NCBI GenBank assembly: GCA_964537035.1
Contig: CAZIAK010000007.1
Location: 1 to 64,000, forward strand
Direction of reading: 5' to 3'
DNA: 64,000 bases
Source of the DNA: CAZIAK01 sp964537035
Lineage (GTDB): Bacteria; Planctomycetota; B15-G4
The stretch's first letter is position 1. Each line of letters begins with the position of its first letter. Below, piece after piece: positions 1 through 7,637 of the stretch. The notes beneath the pieces were generated by a model that was not told the DNA's origin, ran no database searches, and saw nothing but the letters and a program-made list of their open reading frames with translations. The position numbers and the translations under genes were made by a program.

Positions 1-32
1 GGCCAGCCAACCCGCAGTGGGCAGCCTCTCCA

Positions 33-1823
33 TCATGGCAGCAGGGGCAACACCAGCGGGTTCGACTTCGTGCTGTACAAACCGTTGGCAGCGATGGCCT
101 GAAAAGCCACCGAAGGGAAGCCCATCAGAGCTGCCGGCACACCCACCGGCAACAGTGAGCCCCCCTCCGCGTCGGCGGTGGTGATGCCGAACAAGGGCAC
201 ATCCCGGGGATTGCCTGCCAGCGAGAACGGTGCCAGATCAAGGCAGAGCGTCCCGCTGAAGTAACAGGGGCCAGAGCCCAGACCGGCCAGCGAGAGGAAG
301 AACAGCACGGATTGACCAGGCTGGGCCCCGATGAAGTAAAGGTAGCCCGTCTGCCCCAACACCATCGGCGAGCCCTGCAGCAGGGGCTGACACTCATCGG
401 GAAGACCATCGCCGTTCACGTCGAAGGCGGTGCCTGCTGCGATCTCTGCGCTGTCGCTTACCCCGTCCCCATCACAGTCAGCGAAGGGGATCACCCTGTA
501 GACGTTGCCGATCTGGGAGACGATCAGCAGCTCTCCGCGGCCGTCGAGTCCAAACGAGGGCACGAGCCAGAGCGGAGAGCCGTCCGGGGGGATCAGCTCG
601 GCCGAGTGGTCAGAGATATCGCTGACCACGCCGCCCTGCCAGTCGAGAGAGATCACCGACGCATCACAGAAGTCCGTGAAGAAGTAGCGGCCCTGATGCC
701 CCAGCAGGTCTTGGCCCCGATACACGAAACCACCGATGACCGCGCAAGCTGGCGAATGGAAGTACTCGAACAGGGCGTCCGTGAAGCTGCTCGCGGGACA
801 GACACAGCCGGACTGCCCCGTGCAGAAGACACCCTCTTTGCAGCGCCAACCGAAGTTCTGGCCACTGGTCCCCCCGGGCAGGTAGTTGACCTCTTCGATC
901 GTGTCCGCACCCACGTCGCCGATGAACAGCGAGCCCGTGGGCTGATCGATGGAGAAGCGCCAGGGGTTGCGCAGGCCAGACGCGAAGATCTCGCCCCGGG
1001 CGCCCGGGGTGGCGACGAAGGGGTTGTCGGCGGGGATGACGTAGGGAAATCCGCTGTCCACGTCGAGGCGCAGGATCTTGCCCAGCAAGCTGGTGAGGTC
1101 CTGGGCGTTGTTGAATGGGTCGAGGGCCCCGCCACCGTCGCCCGTGCTCACGTAGAGCATGCCGTCCGGGCCGAACTGCAACATCCCGCCGTTGTGTTCC
1201 TTGAACGGCTGGCCCATCTTCAGCATCAGCTGTCCGTTGGGCTGGGCCATGTCTGGATTGCCCATGCTGGCTCGATACCTGAAAAGGTTCGTGGCCCCAT
1301 CGAGGGTGTTGTAGAAGACGTAGAAGAAGCGGTTGTTGGCGAAGTTGGGATGAAAGGCCAGGCCCAACAGGCCCCGCTCGCCATCACCCAGCACGGTCGC
1401 CGAAAGGTCGAGAAACGGCGTGGGCAGCAGCACGCCGTCCTTCACCAGACGAATCAGGCCCGAGTAAAGCTCGAGCACGAACACCCGCGAGGTGTCTCCC
1501 GGCGGAGAGGTGGCATAGACGGGCACGTTCAGGCCGCTGGCCACGATCTCGAGAGCCAGGGGCACGGGGCCTGCCGCGCCGCCTGCCGCGTCATCCGACC
1601 CGTCGCCCGGGCTGATCGGGGCGCTGATCGGGGCGCTGATCGGGGCGCTGATCGGGGTGCTGACCGGGGCGCTGACCGCAGGGGCGACGGCCCGAACCCC
1701 AGAGGCCAACAAGACCACGAGAAGGCAGGCCAACCAGGTCATGGAGAGCCATCGATGCTGCATCGGCACGGCGCGGGTGCGGCTCAACGCCCCACCCGAA
1801 ACGGAAGGAGAGACAGGTGCCAT
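33..1823 (-). CDS. secreted PQQ-dependent sugar dehydrogenase with C-terminal Ca-binding region
   Basis: Soluble aldose/glucose-sorbosone dehydrogenase (GSDH/HHIP-like) beta-propeller that would oxidise a sugar or aldehyde with PQQ outside the cytoplasm. Family blocks are visible in order: GLLGLAFHPNF, EHNGGMLQFGPDG, STGDGGG, LRLDVDSG, ASGLRNPWRFS, GDVGADTIEEVNY, NFGWRCKEG and GGFVYRG. After the propeller come two calcium-loop motifs (DCDGDGVSD and DVNGDGLPDEC) and a C-terminal module of about 110 residues typical of secreted Planctomycetota-like proteins. The N-terminus has a hydrophobic signal (WLACLLVVLLAS) followed by a PISA repeat. The start is uncertain: the frame is open to a GTG/ATG at 1880/1877; I chose the ATG at 1823, and the ATG at 1763 would leave a shorter signal peptide. 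A TAGAAT hexamer on this strand at 1927-1922 is a plausible -10. Substrate unknown. Confidence 0.85.
   Translation of the reverse strand: MAPVSPSVSGGALSRTRAVPMQHRWLSMTWLACLLVVLLASGVRAVAPAVSAPVSTPISAPISAPISAPISPGDGSDDAAGGAAGPVPLALEIVASGLNVPVYATSPPGDTSRVFVLELYSGLIRLVKDGVLLPTPFLDLSATVLGDGERGLLGLAFHPNFANNRFFYVFYNTLDGATNLFRYRASMGNPDMAQPNGQLMLKMGQPFKEHNGGMLQFGPDGMLYVSTGDGGGALDPFNNAQDLTSLLGKILRLDVDSGFPYVIPADNPFVATPGARGEIFASGLRNPWRFSIDQPTGSLFIGDVGADTIEEVNYLPGGTSGQNFGWRCKEGVFCTGQSGCVCPASSFTDALFEYFHSPACAVIGGFVYRGQDLLGHQGRYFFTDFCDASVISLDWQGGVVSDISDHSAELIPPDGSPLWLVPSFGLDGRGELLIVSQIGNVYRVIPFADCDGDGVSDSAEIAAGTAFDVNGDGLPDECQPLLQGSPMVLGQTGYLYFIGAQPGQSVLFFLSLAGLGSGPCYFSGTLCLDLAPFSLAGNPRDVPLFGITTADAEGGSLLPVGVPAALMGFPSVAFQAIAANGLYSTKSNPLVLPLLP
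1611..1682. repeat. 12-bp tandem repeat encoding Pro-Ile-Ser-Ala units
   Basis: Six consecutive 12-bp units of the form GCTGATCGGGGC lie inside the dehydrogenase gene. The first three are identical and the last three diverge by one to a few bases. On the coding strand they give a Ser/Ala/Pro-rich linker just after the signal peptide, reading PISA/PVSTPISA. Repeats of whole codons like this can change copy number without breaking the frame, so the linker length may vary between strains. Confidence 0.85.
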
Positions 1824-2039
1824 GGGGACTTTCTCAGGTGCTCGGTCAATGGGCACCCCAGGGAGCCTTGGGAACATCACGGCCCGGCGAGGCCTGCTGG
1901 GGAGTCACGAGGTGGCCCGCGATTCTAGTCCACCATGGGCTGGGCATCGGGCCCGTCTTCACAGAATCCCGGCGACCGGGTAATCTTCGCCCGCCAGCCC
2001 CGACGGCTGGCCTCGACTCGTATCGAAAGATCGCCGCCC

Positions 2040-3299
2040 GTGTCTCACGCCCTGCGCGATGTGCCCTACATGGGCGTCATCTTCGTGGTCGCCGAAGCCT
2101 CCAAGCTGGGCTTCGAGAACGGCCATCCTGATTGGTGCAACCTGGGACAAGGTCAGCCCGAGGTCGGCGAGATGGCGGGCGCCCCTGAGCGCATCCACTC
2201 CGTGGAGCTACTCCCTGAAGACCATGCCTACGGACCGCTGGGTGGCACGCCCGAGCTGTGCGCCGCCGTGGCCCAGCACTACAACCGGCTCTACCGCCAG
2301 GGCAAGAGCCCCTACGGGCCCGAGAACGTCTCCATCGCCCAGGGCGGTCGCCTGGCCCTCTCGCGCACCATGGCGGCCCTGGCGCCGATCAACGTGGGCT
2401 ACCAGCTGCCCGACTACACCGCCTACGAGGACATGCTCGAGCTGCACATGGCTCGCACCTCGGCCTATCCCGTGCGCACCAGCGAAGCCGAGGGCTTTCG
2501 CCTCACCGCCGAGCGGTACGAACGCGCCGTGATCGACGCCGGCCTGTCGAGCTTCGTGGTCAGCAACCCCTGCAACCCCACCGGTGCCGTCATCTCTGGC
2601 GACGAGTTGCAGCGCTTCGTGTCGATCTCCCGCGAACAGAACTGCACCTTGCTGCTCGACGAGTTCTACAGCCACTTCATCTACTCCAAGAACGCCGACG
2701 GCAGCTGGGGGCCAGGCGACCGCCCGGTGAGCGCCGCCGCCTCCATCGATGACGTGGAGAACGACCCGGTGTTGCTCTTCGATGGACTCACGAAGAACCA
2801 CCGCTACCCAGGGTGGCGCATGGGCTGGGTGGTCGGCCCCTCGAAGATGATCGACACCATCGGCCGGGTGGCCTCGGCCATGGACGGCGGCCCGTCTCGC
2901 ATCGCCCAGCGAGCAGCCCTCGCCGCGCTCAAGGCCGAAGTGGCCGACCAGGAGACCGACGCCGTACGCGAGGTCTTCGCGGCCAAGCGCAATCTGATGG
3001 TGGAGAGCCTCTCCGCCATGGGCGTGCGCTTCGCCAGCGAACCCGCCAGTACCTTCTATGTGTGGGGCTGCCTCGATGGCCTGCCCGAGCCCCTGAACGA
3101 CTCCATGACCTTCTTCCGTCGGGCGCTGGAGCACAAGGTGATGACCGTGCCCGGTACGTTCTTCGACATCAACCCGGGCAAGCGCCGCAGCGGCCGATCC
3201 CCCTACGAGCAATGGATGCGCTTCTCGTTCGGCCCGCCCATGGACAACCTGGCCATGGGCCTCGAGCGACTGACCGCCATGGTCGCCGCGGCTCGCTGA
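2040..3299 (+). CDS. PLP-dependent class I/II aminotransferase
   Basis: Fold-type I PLP aminotransferase of about 419 residues. Near the N-terminus NLGQGQPEVGEM is the usual substrate-loop region. Further on come SNPCNPTGAV (conserved Asn-Pro near the cofactor), LLLDEFYSHFIY (Asp holding the pyridine nitrogen, then Tyr) and DGLTKNHRYPGWRMGW, which holds the Schiff-base lysine (TK) and the arginine for the substrate carboxylate. The frame is open from 1935; I favour the GTG at 2040 because the similarity to this family (SHALRDVPYMGVIF) begins there, and the ATG at 2070 is the other option. Divergent from the sugar dehydrogenase, with a shared upstream region. The amino-acid substrate cannot be told from sequence. 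Confidence 0.88.
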   Translation: MSHALRDVPYMGVIFVVAEASKLGFENGHPDWCNLGQGQPEVGEMAGAPERIHSVELLPEDHAYGPLGGTPELCAAVAQHYNRLYRQGKSPYGPENVSIAQGGRLALSRTMAALAPINVGYQLPDYTAYEDMLELHMARTSAYPVRTSEAEGFRLTAERYERAVIDAGLSSFVVSNPCNPTGAVISGDELQRFVSISREQNCTLLLDEFYSHFIYSKNADGSWGPGDRPVSAAASIDDVENDPVLLFDGLTKNHRYPGWRMGWVVGPSKMIDTIGRVASAMDGGPSRIAQRAALAALKAEVADQETDAVREVFAAKRNLMVESLSAMGVRFASEPASTFYVWGCLDGLPEPLNDSMTFFRRALEHKVMTVPGTFFDINPGKRRSGRSPYEQWMRFSFGPPMDNLAMGLERLTAMVAAAR

Positions 3300-3544
3300 G
3301 GGCGCCCACAGGGCCCATACGAGGCATTCATGGCGTCTCCAGGGAGAAGTCACGAATCCATGTATCACGGAGGTGTACCCTGCCTCTTCGGGAGCGGACA
3401 CTGCCGCCCGGTGCCGGGGCAGCCCCTTGCCCTGGCCCTGTCAGCGGGTCCACCGCCGGGACCAGATCGCCAAACCCAGGTCCGGGTCTCGAAGCCCACT
3501 TTTTCTCATTCCCAACGAACGCACCACGATCCAGGAGAGTCATC

Positions 3545-4303
3545 ATGCGCACGAGCATTCACTGCGCCCTTGCCCTCTGTGCCGCAGCCCTGCTGTCCGG
3601 CGATACCGCAGCCCAACGGGGCGAGACCCACGACCAGGATGCCGCCGCCGAAGTCACCAGGGCTGCTCGCCAGGCCGAAGAGCACGCCACTGCTGAGCGT
3701 GGTGCTGCCGAAGAACACGCTGCTGCCGCCGAGCGCGGAGTGGCTGCCAAGCGAGAAGACGCCGCTCACGCAGCCAAGGCTCGTCAGGCCGCAGCCGCCG
3801 AGCACCGCTCCCTGGCCTCAGAGGTCGCCCTGGCCGAGACCGCCCACCGCGGCCGCCTGGCCAAGATCAAGCGCCTGCGTACCCTGGCCGAGAAGAGCGG
3901 CGACAAGGCTCGGCTGAAAGAGCTCGACGACCTGCAGCGCAAGGCCACGGCTCACCACGAAGATCAGCTGAAGAAGCTCCGCAGTCGCCTGGGCAGGGCT
4001 GGCCTCACTGCCATGGATCGTGCCCTCGACAAGGGTCGCAAGGCCTCCGCCAAGACCCCCGCCGAGCGCCGCAAGGCCCTGGAGGCCTGGGCCAAGGAGA
4101 ACCCCGGTCGGTCCCACGGTGTGGCCAAGAGAGCCCACGGCAAGGCCCGAGGTGCGGCCGACAAGGCCATGCATGACGCTGACAAGGCCCTGCGCGGGCA
4201 CAAGCCCTCGGACGCCGAGCGCAAGGCGGCCACAGAACGTGAGCGGGCGGCAAAGAAGGCCGCCGAAGCCGCATCCAGCGGTCGGGGCGGGCGGGACGGC
4301 TGA
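3545..4303 (+). CDS. secreted Ala/Lys/Glu-rich coiled-coil protein
   Basis: Predicted 252-residue exported protein of unknown function. A clear Shine-Dalgarno (AGGAGAG at about 3533-3539) precedes the ATG. Residues 1-23 form a signal peptide ending in Ala-Gln (LALCAAALLSGDTAAQ). The rest is very rich in Ala, Glu, Lys and Arg with heptad-like spacing, so it should be a long helical coiled coil with no enzymatic motif. The C-terminus is strongly basic. The 245 bp upstream (3300-3544) hold no gene I can support; they probably carry the promoter and the end of the aminotransferase transcript. It could be a periplasmic structural protein, but its role is unknown. Confidence 0.7.
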   Translation: MRTSIHCALALCAAALLSGDTAAQRGETHDQDAAAEVTRAARQAEEHATAERGAAEEHAAAAERGVAAKREDAAHAAKARQAAAAEHRSLASEVALAETAHRGRLAKIKRLRTLAEKSGDKARLKELDDLQRKATAHHEDQLKKLRSRLGRAGLTAMDRALDKGRKASAKTPAERRKALEAWAKENPGRSHGVAKRAHGKARGAADKAMHDADKALRGHKPSDAERKAATERERAAKKAAEAASSGRGGRDG

Positions 4304-4354
4304 CCTACCCTGAGCCCACAGGCCTGACCTTCATTCTTTTGGGAAACGACTGAC

Positions 4355-4612
4355 ATGACCACCTTCAACACGACCCTGATCCCTGCGGCCCTCGCCGTGG
4401 CCCTCTTCCTCCCCGCCTGCGGCGACAGCGGTTCGAGCGCCGACTCTGGTGACGGCATGAGCGCCGAGTCCATCGAAGAGAGCGTCGAGGGCGCCTTCGA
4501 CGCCGAGCCCATCCCCAGCCAGGACGTGGCTGATGCTGCGGCTGAAGAAGAGATCGACGAGAGCAACGCCGATGAAGCCATGGCGGACCTCAAGGCCGAG
4601 ATCGACGGCTGA
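4355..4612 (+). CDS. small acidic lipoprotein
   Basis: Predicted 85-residue lipoprotein. A hydrophobic stretch after a short polar start ends in the lipobox LPAC, with the lipidated Cys near residue 22, followed by Gly-Asp-Ser. The mature part is about 60 residues, highly acidic, mostly Asp, Glu, Ser and Ala, and looks intrinsically disordered. No known domain. It sits 51 bp after the coiled-coil gene and 57 bp before the DUF3179 selenoprotein candidate on the same strand, so they may share a transcript, although a hairpin separates the last two. Confidence 0.65.
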   Translation: MTTFNTTLIPAALAVALFLPACGDSGSSADSGDGMSAESIEESVEGAFDAEPIPSQDVADAAAEEEIDESNADEAMADLKAEIDG

Positions 4613-4616
4613 TCTC

Positions 4617-4644
4617 CCGTTGGACCCCCATGAAGGTCCAGCGG
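4617..4644 (+). terminator. intergenic hairpin between the acidic lipoprotein and DUF3179 genes
   Basis: A 10-bp stem can form between 4617-4626 and 4635-4644 (core TGGACC / GGTCCA, one G-T wobble) with an 8-base loop. No T-run follows, so it is either a weak or Rho-assisted terminator after the lipoprotein, or an attenuating hairpin in the leader of the DUF3179 gene, whose GTG start is 26 bases further on. Confidence 0.45.
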
Positions 4645-4669
4645 AACGATCCACAACCCCGGGCGCGCC

Positions 4670-5530
4670 GTGACGTTCGACGCCACGCGCGCCCGGCTCA
4701 AGGGCCCAGACAGATTTCCCCGACTCAACGTCGAGGGGCGGGGTGAGCGCCTGGCCAGTCTGGGCCTCGACGGGGACACGCCGCTGCTGGTCGTCGAACG
4801 AGGCGGGCAGCGGCTGGCCCTGCTCCTGCGCGAGATGGTCTACCACCATCTGGCTCAGGGGCAGCTGGCCGGCGAGCCCTATCTGGTCAGCTTCTGAGCG
4901 GTCTGCAACACGGGCGTCGGTCTGACGCCGCTGATCGCCGGCCAGCTGCACCACTTCAGCGCCGGCGGGCTCTACAACGGGCTGGTGCTGCTCATCGACG
5001 ACGAGTCCCGCACCTATTGGGACCACATCACCGGTGAAGCGGTCCACGGGCCCCTGGCCGGCAGCACCTTGCCGGTGTGGCCCCTGCGCATGACCAACGT
5101 GGCGGCGGCCCTGCGGGACGACCCCGAGCTGCGGCTGCACAGATCACGGCCCGGCCTCCTGGGACGGCTCTTCGGCTGGGCACACAAGCTTGGCCTGATC
5201 AACGGCCGCCTGCCCCCGGGCTTTGCCAAGACCATGTCAGCCGTCGACGAGCGCCTGCCTGGAGACACCATCGGCCTGGGCGTGGTCGTGGGCAGCGAGG
5301 CCCGCTTCTATGGCCTCGATCAGATCGGCGACGGACTCAGCGACGAGTGGTCAGGCCGCCAGCTGCGCCTCGCCATCGACCCCGTCGACCACGTGCCCAG
5401 CGCCTGCTGGCAAGACGACGGCGAGCGCCCGATGCAGATCTTCACCCGCTGGTACGGCTTCTCCCTGACCCACCCCGACTGCGCGATCAACGGCAGTCAG
5501 TCCAACGGCAGCGAGATCAGCGGCGACTGA
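4670..5530 (+). CDS. DUF3179 protein, probable selenoprotein (in-frame UGA = Sec76)
   Basis: Read through one in-frame TGA at 4895-4897, this is a single 286-residue DUF3179 protein starting at GTG 4670. Before the TGA the frame ends in PYLVSF; after it comes AVCNTG, then HHFSAGGLYN, YWDHITGEAVHGPLAG and the rest of the family core, all without a frame change. In ordinary DUF3179 proteins this point reads FCPLCGTA, so UGA replaces the first Cys of a CxxC, giving UxxC, a usual selenocysteine redox arrangement. A bSECIS-like hairpin follows at 4913-4929. As two separate ORFs (75 aa and 181 aa) neither half would be a complete domain. The function of DUF3179 is unknown; a thiol/selenol redox role is inference. 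A sequencing error or a TGC-to-TGA pseudogene mutation is the alternative. Confidence 0.85.
4913..4929 (+). promoter_or_regulatory. bSECIS-like stem-loop downstream of the in-frame UGA
   Basis: Perfect 6-bp GC-rich stem GGCGTC / GACGCC closing a 5-base loop GGTCT. The loop begins 22 bases after the UGA, inside the 16-37 base range described for bacterial SECIS elements, and its first two bases are G as that consensus requires. As I recall it, the SelB-recognised apical loop of the Escherichia coli fdhF SECIS also contains GGUCU. The hairpin lies within the coding sequence, as bacterial SECIS elements do. Confidence 0.8.
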
Positions 5531-5589
5531 GCGCGCCGGGAGATCGAGCGAGTGAGCGGCGGTGCGCTCCACAGGTCAGCTCGCCCCCC

Positions 5590-6435
5590 TCAGAGCTGGC
5601 CCAGCCGCTGTTCGGCCAGGCGCCGATGCAGCGGCGTAGACAGCGCCGTGTGTGCGTCGGGCTCAGCGGTGAGCGTTGCCTGCCAGTGCGTTCGCGCACC
5701 CTGCGCATCGCCGTCGAGCCACAGCACGTCACCCAGAAAAAGGTGATTGATGGGCAGGGGCGACAAGGTGCAAGCACGCTCAAGGAGCGCCCGGCCCTCG
5801 GTGATGTCCCCCAGGGGCCAGGGCGCCAGGGTCAGGAAGCGACCGCGCAGTCGCAGGGGTGCGCCCAGGGCGAACTCGGGCGCGTCGCTGACCAGGCTCT
5901 CAACGGCACCGGTCAAACGGCCCACTCGCCCGCTGAACAGGGCCGCCGTCGCGCCGTCGGACCAGCACAGCAGGGAGAGGTGCAGGCCCGTGAGCAGGCG
6001 AGCGTAGAGCGAGAGATGGCCATCAGCTGACGACGCAGCCCGCTCCAGGGCCTGCTCGGCAAGGGCCAGCCCCTCGCTGCAGTAGCGGCCCACCGTCTCG
6101 CGGACCTCAGCCGGCAGATGTTCGTCGCCAGAGATCAGCTGACCAGGATCATCGACCGTCGCCCCAGCGCCCCAATCGACCAGCGCCGCCGTGTAGCTCA
6201 GGTCGGCGGCGTTGAACAGCGCCATGGAGAGGGCCAGCTGGGCTGCGGGGTCATTCGGGGCCAGGTCCAGGGCGTCCCGCGCCTCGCTCAGCGCCGCCGC
6301 TTGCCGAGACGCGGGCGCGGCCCTGGTCGAGCCCACGGTGCGCGGCGTCTGCTGTGGAGCAGAGCAGCCGCTGACGAGCAGCGCACACAGCGCAGCTCCC
6401 AGCCAGACCGATACTGTGCCATGGGACAACGGCAC
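5590..6435 (-). CDS. lipoprotein with TPR-like helices, resembling TRAP-associated TatT
   Basis: Predicted 281-residue lipoprotein. From the GTG at 6435 the N-terminus is a short basic/polar stretch, a hydrophobic segment (WLGAALCALL) and the lipobox LVSGC. The body is all-helical with TPR-like pairs (ALDLAPNDPAAQLALSMALF; ALLERACTLSPLPINHLFLG). The segment LGAPLRLRGRFLTLAPWP followed by a helix rich in ALLERA resembles TatT-type TPR lipoproteins that accompany some TRAP transporters, but no TRAP genes are nearby, so the match is structural only. The frame is open to 6513, but that would overlap the upstream gene; the GTG at 6435 leaves a 10-base gap after it. Convergent with the selenoprotein gene. 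Confidence 0.65.
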   Translation of the reverse strand: MPLSHGTVSVWLGAALCALLVSGCSAPQQTPRTVGSTRAAPASRQAAALSEARDALDLAPNDPAAQLALSMALFNAADLSYTAALVDWGAGATVDDPGQLISGDEHLPAEVRETVGRYCSEGLALAEQALERAASSADGHLSLYARLLTGLHLSLLCWSDGATAALFSGRVGRLTGAVESLVSDAPEFALGAPLRLRGRFLTLAPWPLGDITEGRALLERACTLSPLPINHLFLGDVLWLDGDAQGARTHWQATLTAEPDAHTALSTPLHRRLAEQRLGQL

Positions 6436-6445
6436 GGCGCCGACG

Positions 6446-6808
6446 TCAGCCGTCTGCGGGTGCGTCGTCGTCAGGCAGCAGCTCGAACTCGCTGGCCACG
6501 AAGCGACCGTCAACGACCTTGCCGGTCACCCGAGCGTGGCGCACCGCGTTGCAGAAGCCGTCGCTGGCGTGAGCGTCGCCGTGGTCGTCGATGAGCGTGC
6601 CGTCGACGAACCAAGCCTGTCCGTCGACCCGAATGGCGAGATCGCAGCTCTCCCCCGCGAGATCGAACTGGCACTGCCCGCAAGAGGCCTCGACCACCGC
6701 GCCATCGTAGACCCCCGGCGGCAACGTGGCCGCGGCGTCCGTGGCGCAGGCCGTGATCAGGCCCAAGAGTGCGAAAGACAGCACGAGTCGTGCGGCGTGG
6801 CGAACCAT
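6446..6808 (-). CDS. small Cys-rich lipoprotein (DUF6370-like)
   Basis: About 120 residues from the ATG at 6808 (the frame is open to 6835). The hydrophobic N-terminus ends in the lipobox LITAC. The mature domain has a CGQC motif (EASCGQCQFD), then CDLAIRVDGQAWFVDGT, DDHGDAHASDGFCNA and GRFVASEFELLP. This matches my memory of the DUF6370 family (short periplasmic proteins with CxxC, HGDAH and a third Cys), a recollection not tested by search. The paired Cys and His suggest metal binding or a redox role. Probably co-transcribed with the TPR-like lipoprotein downstream. Confidence 0.65.
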   Translation of the reverse strand: MVRHAARLVLSFALLGLITACATDAAATLPPGVYDGAVVEASCGQCQFDLAGESCDLAIRVDGQAWFVDGTLIDDHGDAHASDGFCNAVRHARVTGKVVDGRFVASEFELLPDDDAPADG

Positions 6809-7003
6809 GGCGTGATTTCCTTGGCGAAGAGACACCCCGGCGCGAGGCGCTTCGTGCCGGGGTGATCAGGATGGGGTTCGCGCGGGGGAGGCGCAAGGGC
6901 TCGGGCAGGAACGCTCGCGGGCGGGCGGGGCCCGCTCGTCTGCTCTCTTGCGGCCCACGATGTCGCCGTCCATGGGAGACACCGTCCGCCCGAATCACCC
7001 CGC

Positions 7004-7321
7004 TCACCCCACCGCCTTCACCCGCGACCACTTGCCCGGCGCACTGACCATCATCGGCGTGGCCCACTGCAGCCGGGTCGTCGCGCCGTCGGCCACGTCC
7101 ACCGTGAACTTGCTCAGGTGGCATTGGCTGAAGAAGAACCACCGGTGCCAGGCCTTCACGGTGTGCTTCCCTGGCGGCACGGTGAAGGCATGGGTGCCCC
7201 AGTACTTCTTGTGACGGGTGCCATCGATCTCGATCACCGGGCAGGCGAGCGCCTGCAGCCACGGGGGGAACAACATGAAGCTGGTCTTGATCTCCAGTGT
7301 CGCGCTCTCAGCTTGCGTCAT
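7004..7321 (-). CDS. conserved small beta-rich protein
   Basis: 105 residues. The ATG at 7321 has a strong Shine-Dalgarno (GAGGAGAAG) that overlaps the stop region of the preceding lipoprotein-like gene, so the two are translated together. The sequence has alternating hydrophobic beta strands with a central GTHAFTVPPGKHTVKAWHRW and a later TTRLQWATP. The G-x-HTV-x-A pattern resembles the PEGA-type beta-sandwich found in surface proteins. No signal peptide and no catalytic motif. Function unknown. The 168 bp downstream (6836-7003) hold no recognisable gene. Confidence 0.6.
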   Translation of the reverse strand: MTQAESATLEIKTSFMLFPPWLQALACPVIEIDGTRHKKYWGTHAFTVPPGKHTVKAWHRWFFFSQCHLSKFTVDVADGATTRLQWATPMMVSAPGKWSRVKAVG

Positions 7322-7332
7322 CGTTCTTCTCC

Positions 7333-7537
7333 TCACCTGAGCCGCACGGCACGCCCGACCGCCTCGGCCTGCGCGTAGTCGAACAGCACGAAGTTGTAGT
7401 AGGTCACCTTGGTGCTGGGCCGCAGGATGAAGTCCGCTTGCGCCCTCTCGAAGGCGTTCTCCGTCGCGGTATGCAGCGCGCCCAGGGTCGCCCTCTCGTG
7501 GGTGCCCCCGAAGAGCGAGAAGGGGAAGATGCTCCAG
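7333..7537 (-). CDS. C-terminal fragment of a small protein, 5' part lost in gap
   Basis: The last 67 codons of a gene whose 5' end lies in the N run. Visible features are LFGGTHERATLGALHTAT, a helix, then STKVTYYNFVLFDYAQAEAVGRAVRLR. This ending (a helix, then two strands closing in GRAVRL) is common in small outer-membrane lipoproteins whose N-terminus carries a lipobox, but that end cannot be seen here. It lies 11 bases before the PEGA-like gene and is probably in the same operon. Confidence 0.55.
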
Positions 7538-7637
7538 NNNNNNNNNNNNNNNNNNNNNNNNNNNNNNNNNNNNNNNNNNNNNNNNNNNNNNNNNNNNNNN
7601 NNNNNNNNNNNNNNNNNNNNNNNNNNNNNNNNNNNNN
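7538..7637. other. assembly gap (100 N)
   Basis: A run of exactly 100 N, the conventional placeholder for a gap of unknown size. It hides the 3' end of the phosphodiester glycosidase gene and the 5' end of the following small gene. A continuous ORF drawn across it is an artefact. Confidence 0.99.

Noticed and set aside
1611..1682. CRISPR-like repeat
   Set aside because: Units are 12 bp, in tandem without spacers, and in frame within a gene.
312..1928. 538-codon plus-strand frame opposite the sugar dehydrogenase
   Set aside because: Antisense shadow; it has no family motif, and its repeat (DRGADRGADRG) is only the complement of the PISA repeat.
2813..4303. 496-residue protein running from inside the aminotransferase gene to 4303
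   Set aside because: The first half is out of frame within the aminotransferase. The real gene begins at 3545 with a Shine-Dalgarno and a signal peptide.
4670..4897. Separate 75-residue protein ending at the TGA at 4895
   Set aside because: The frame continues directly with the rest of a DUF3179 domain and a SECIS-like hairpin, so a selenocysteine codon explains more than two unrelated small genes.
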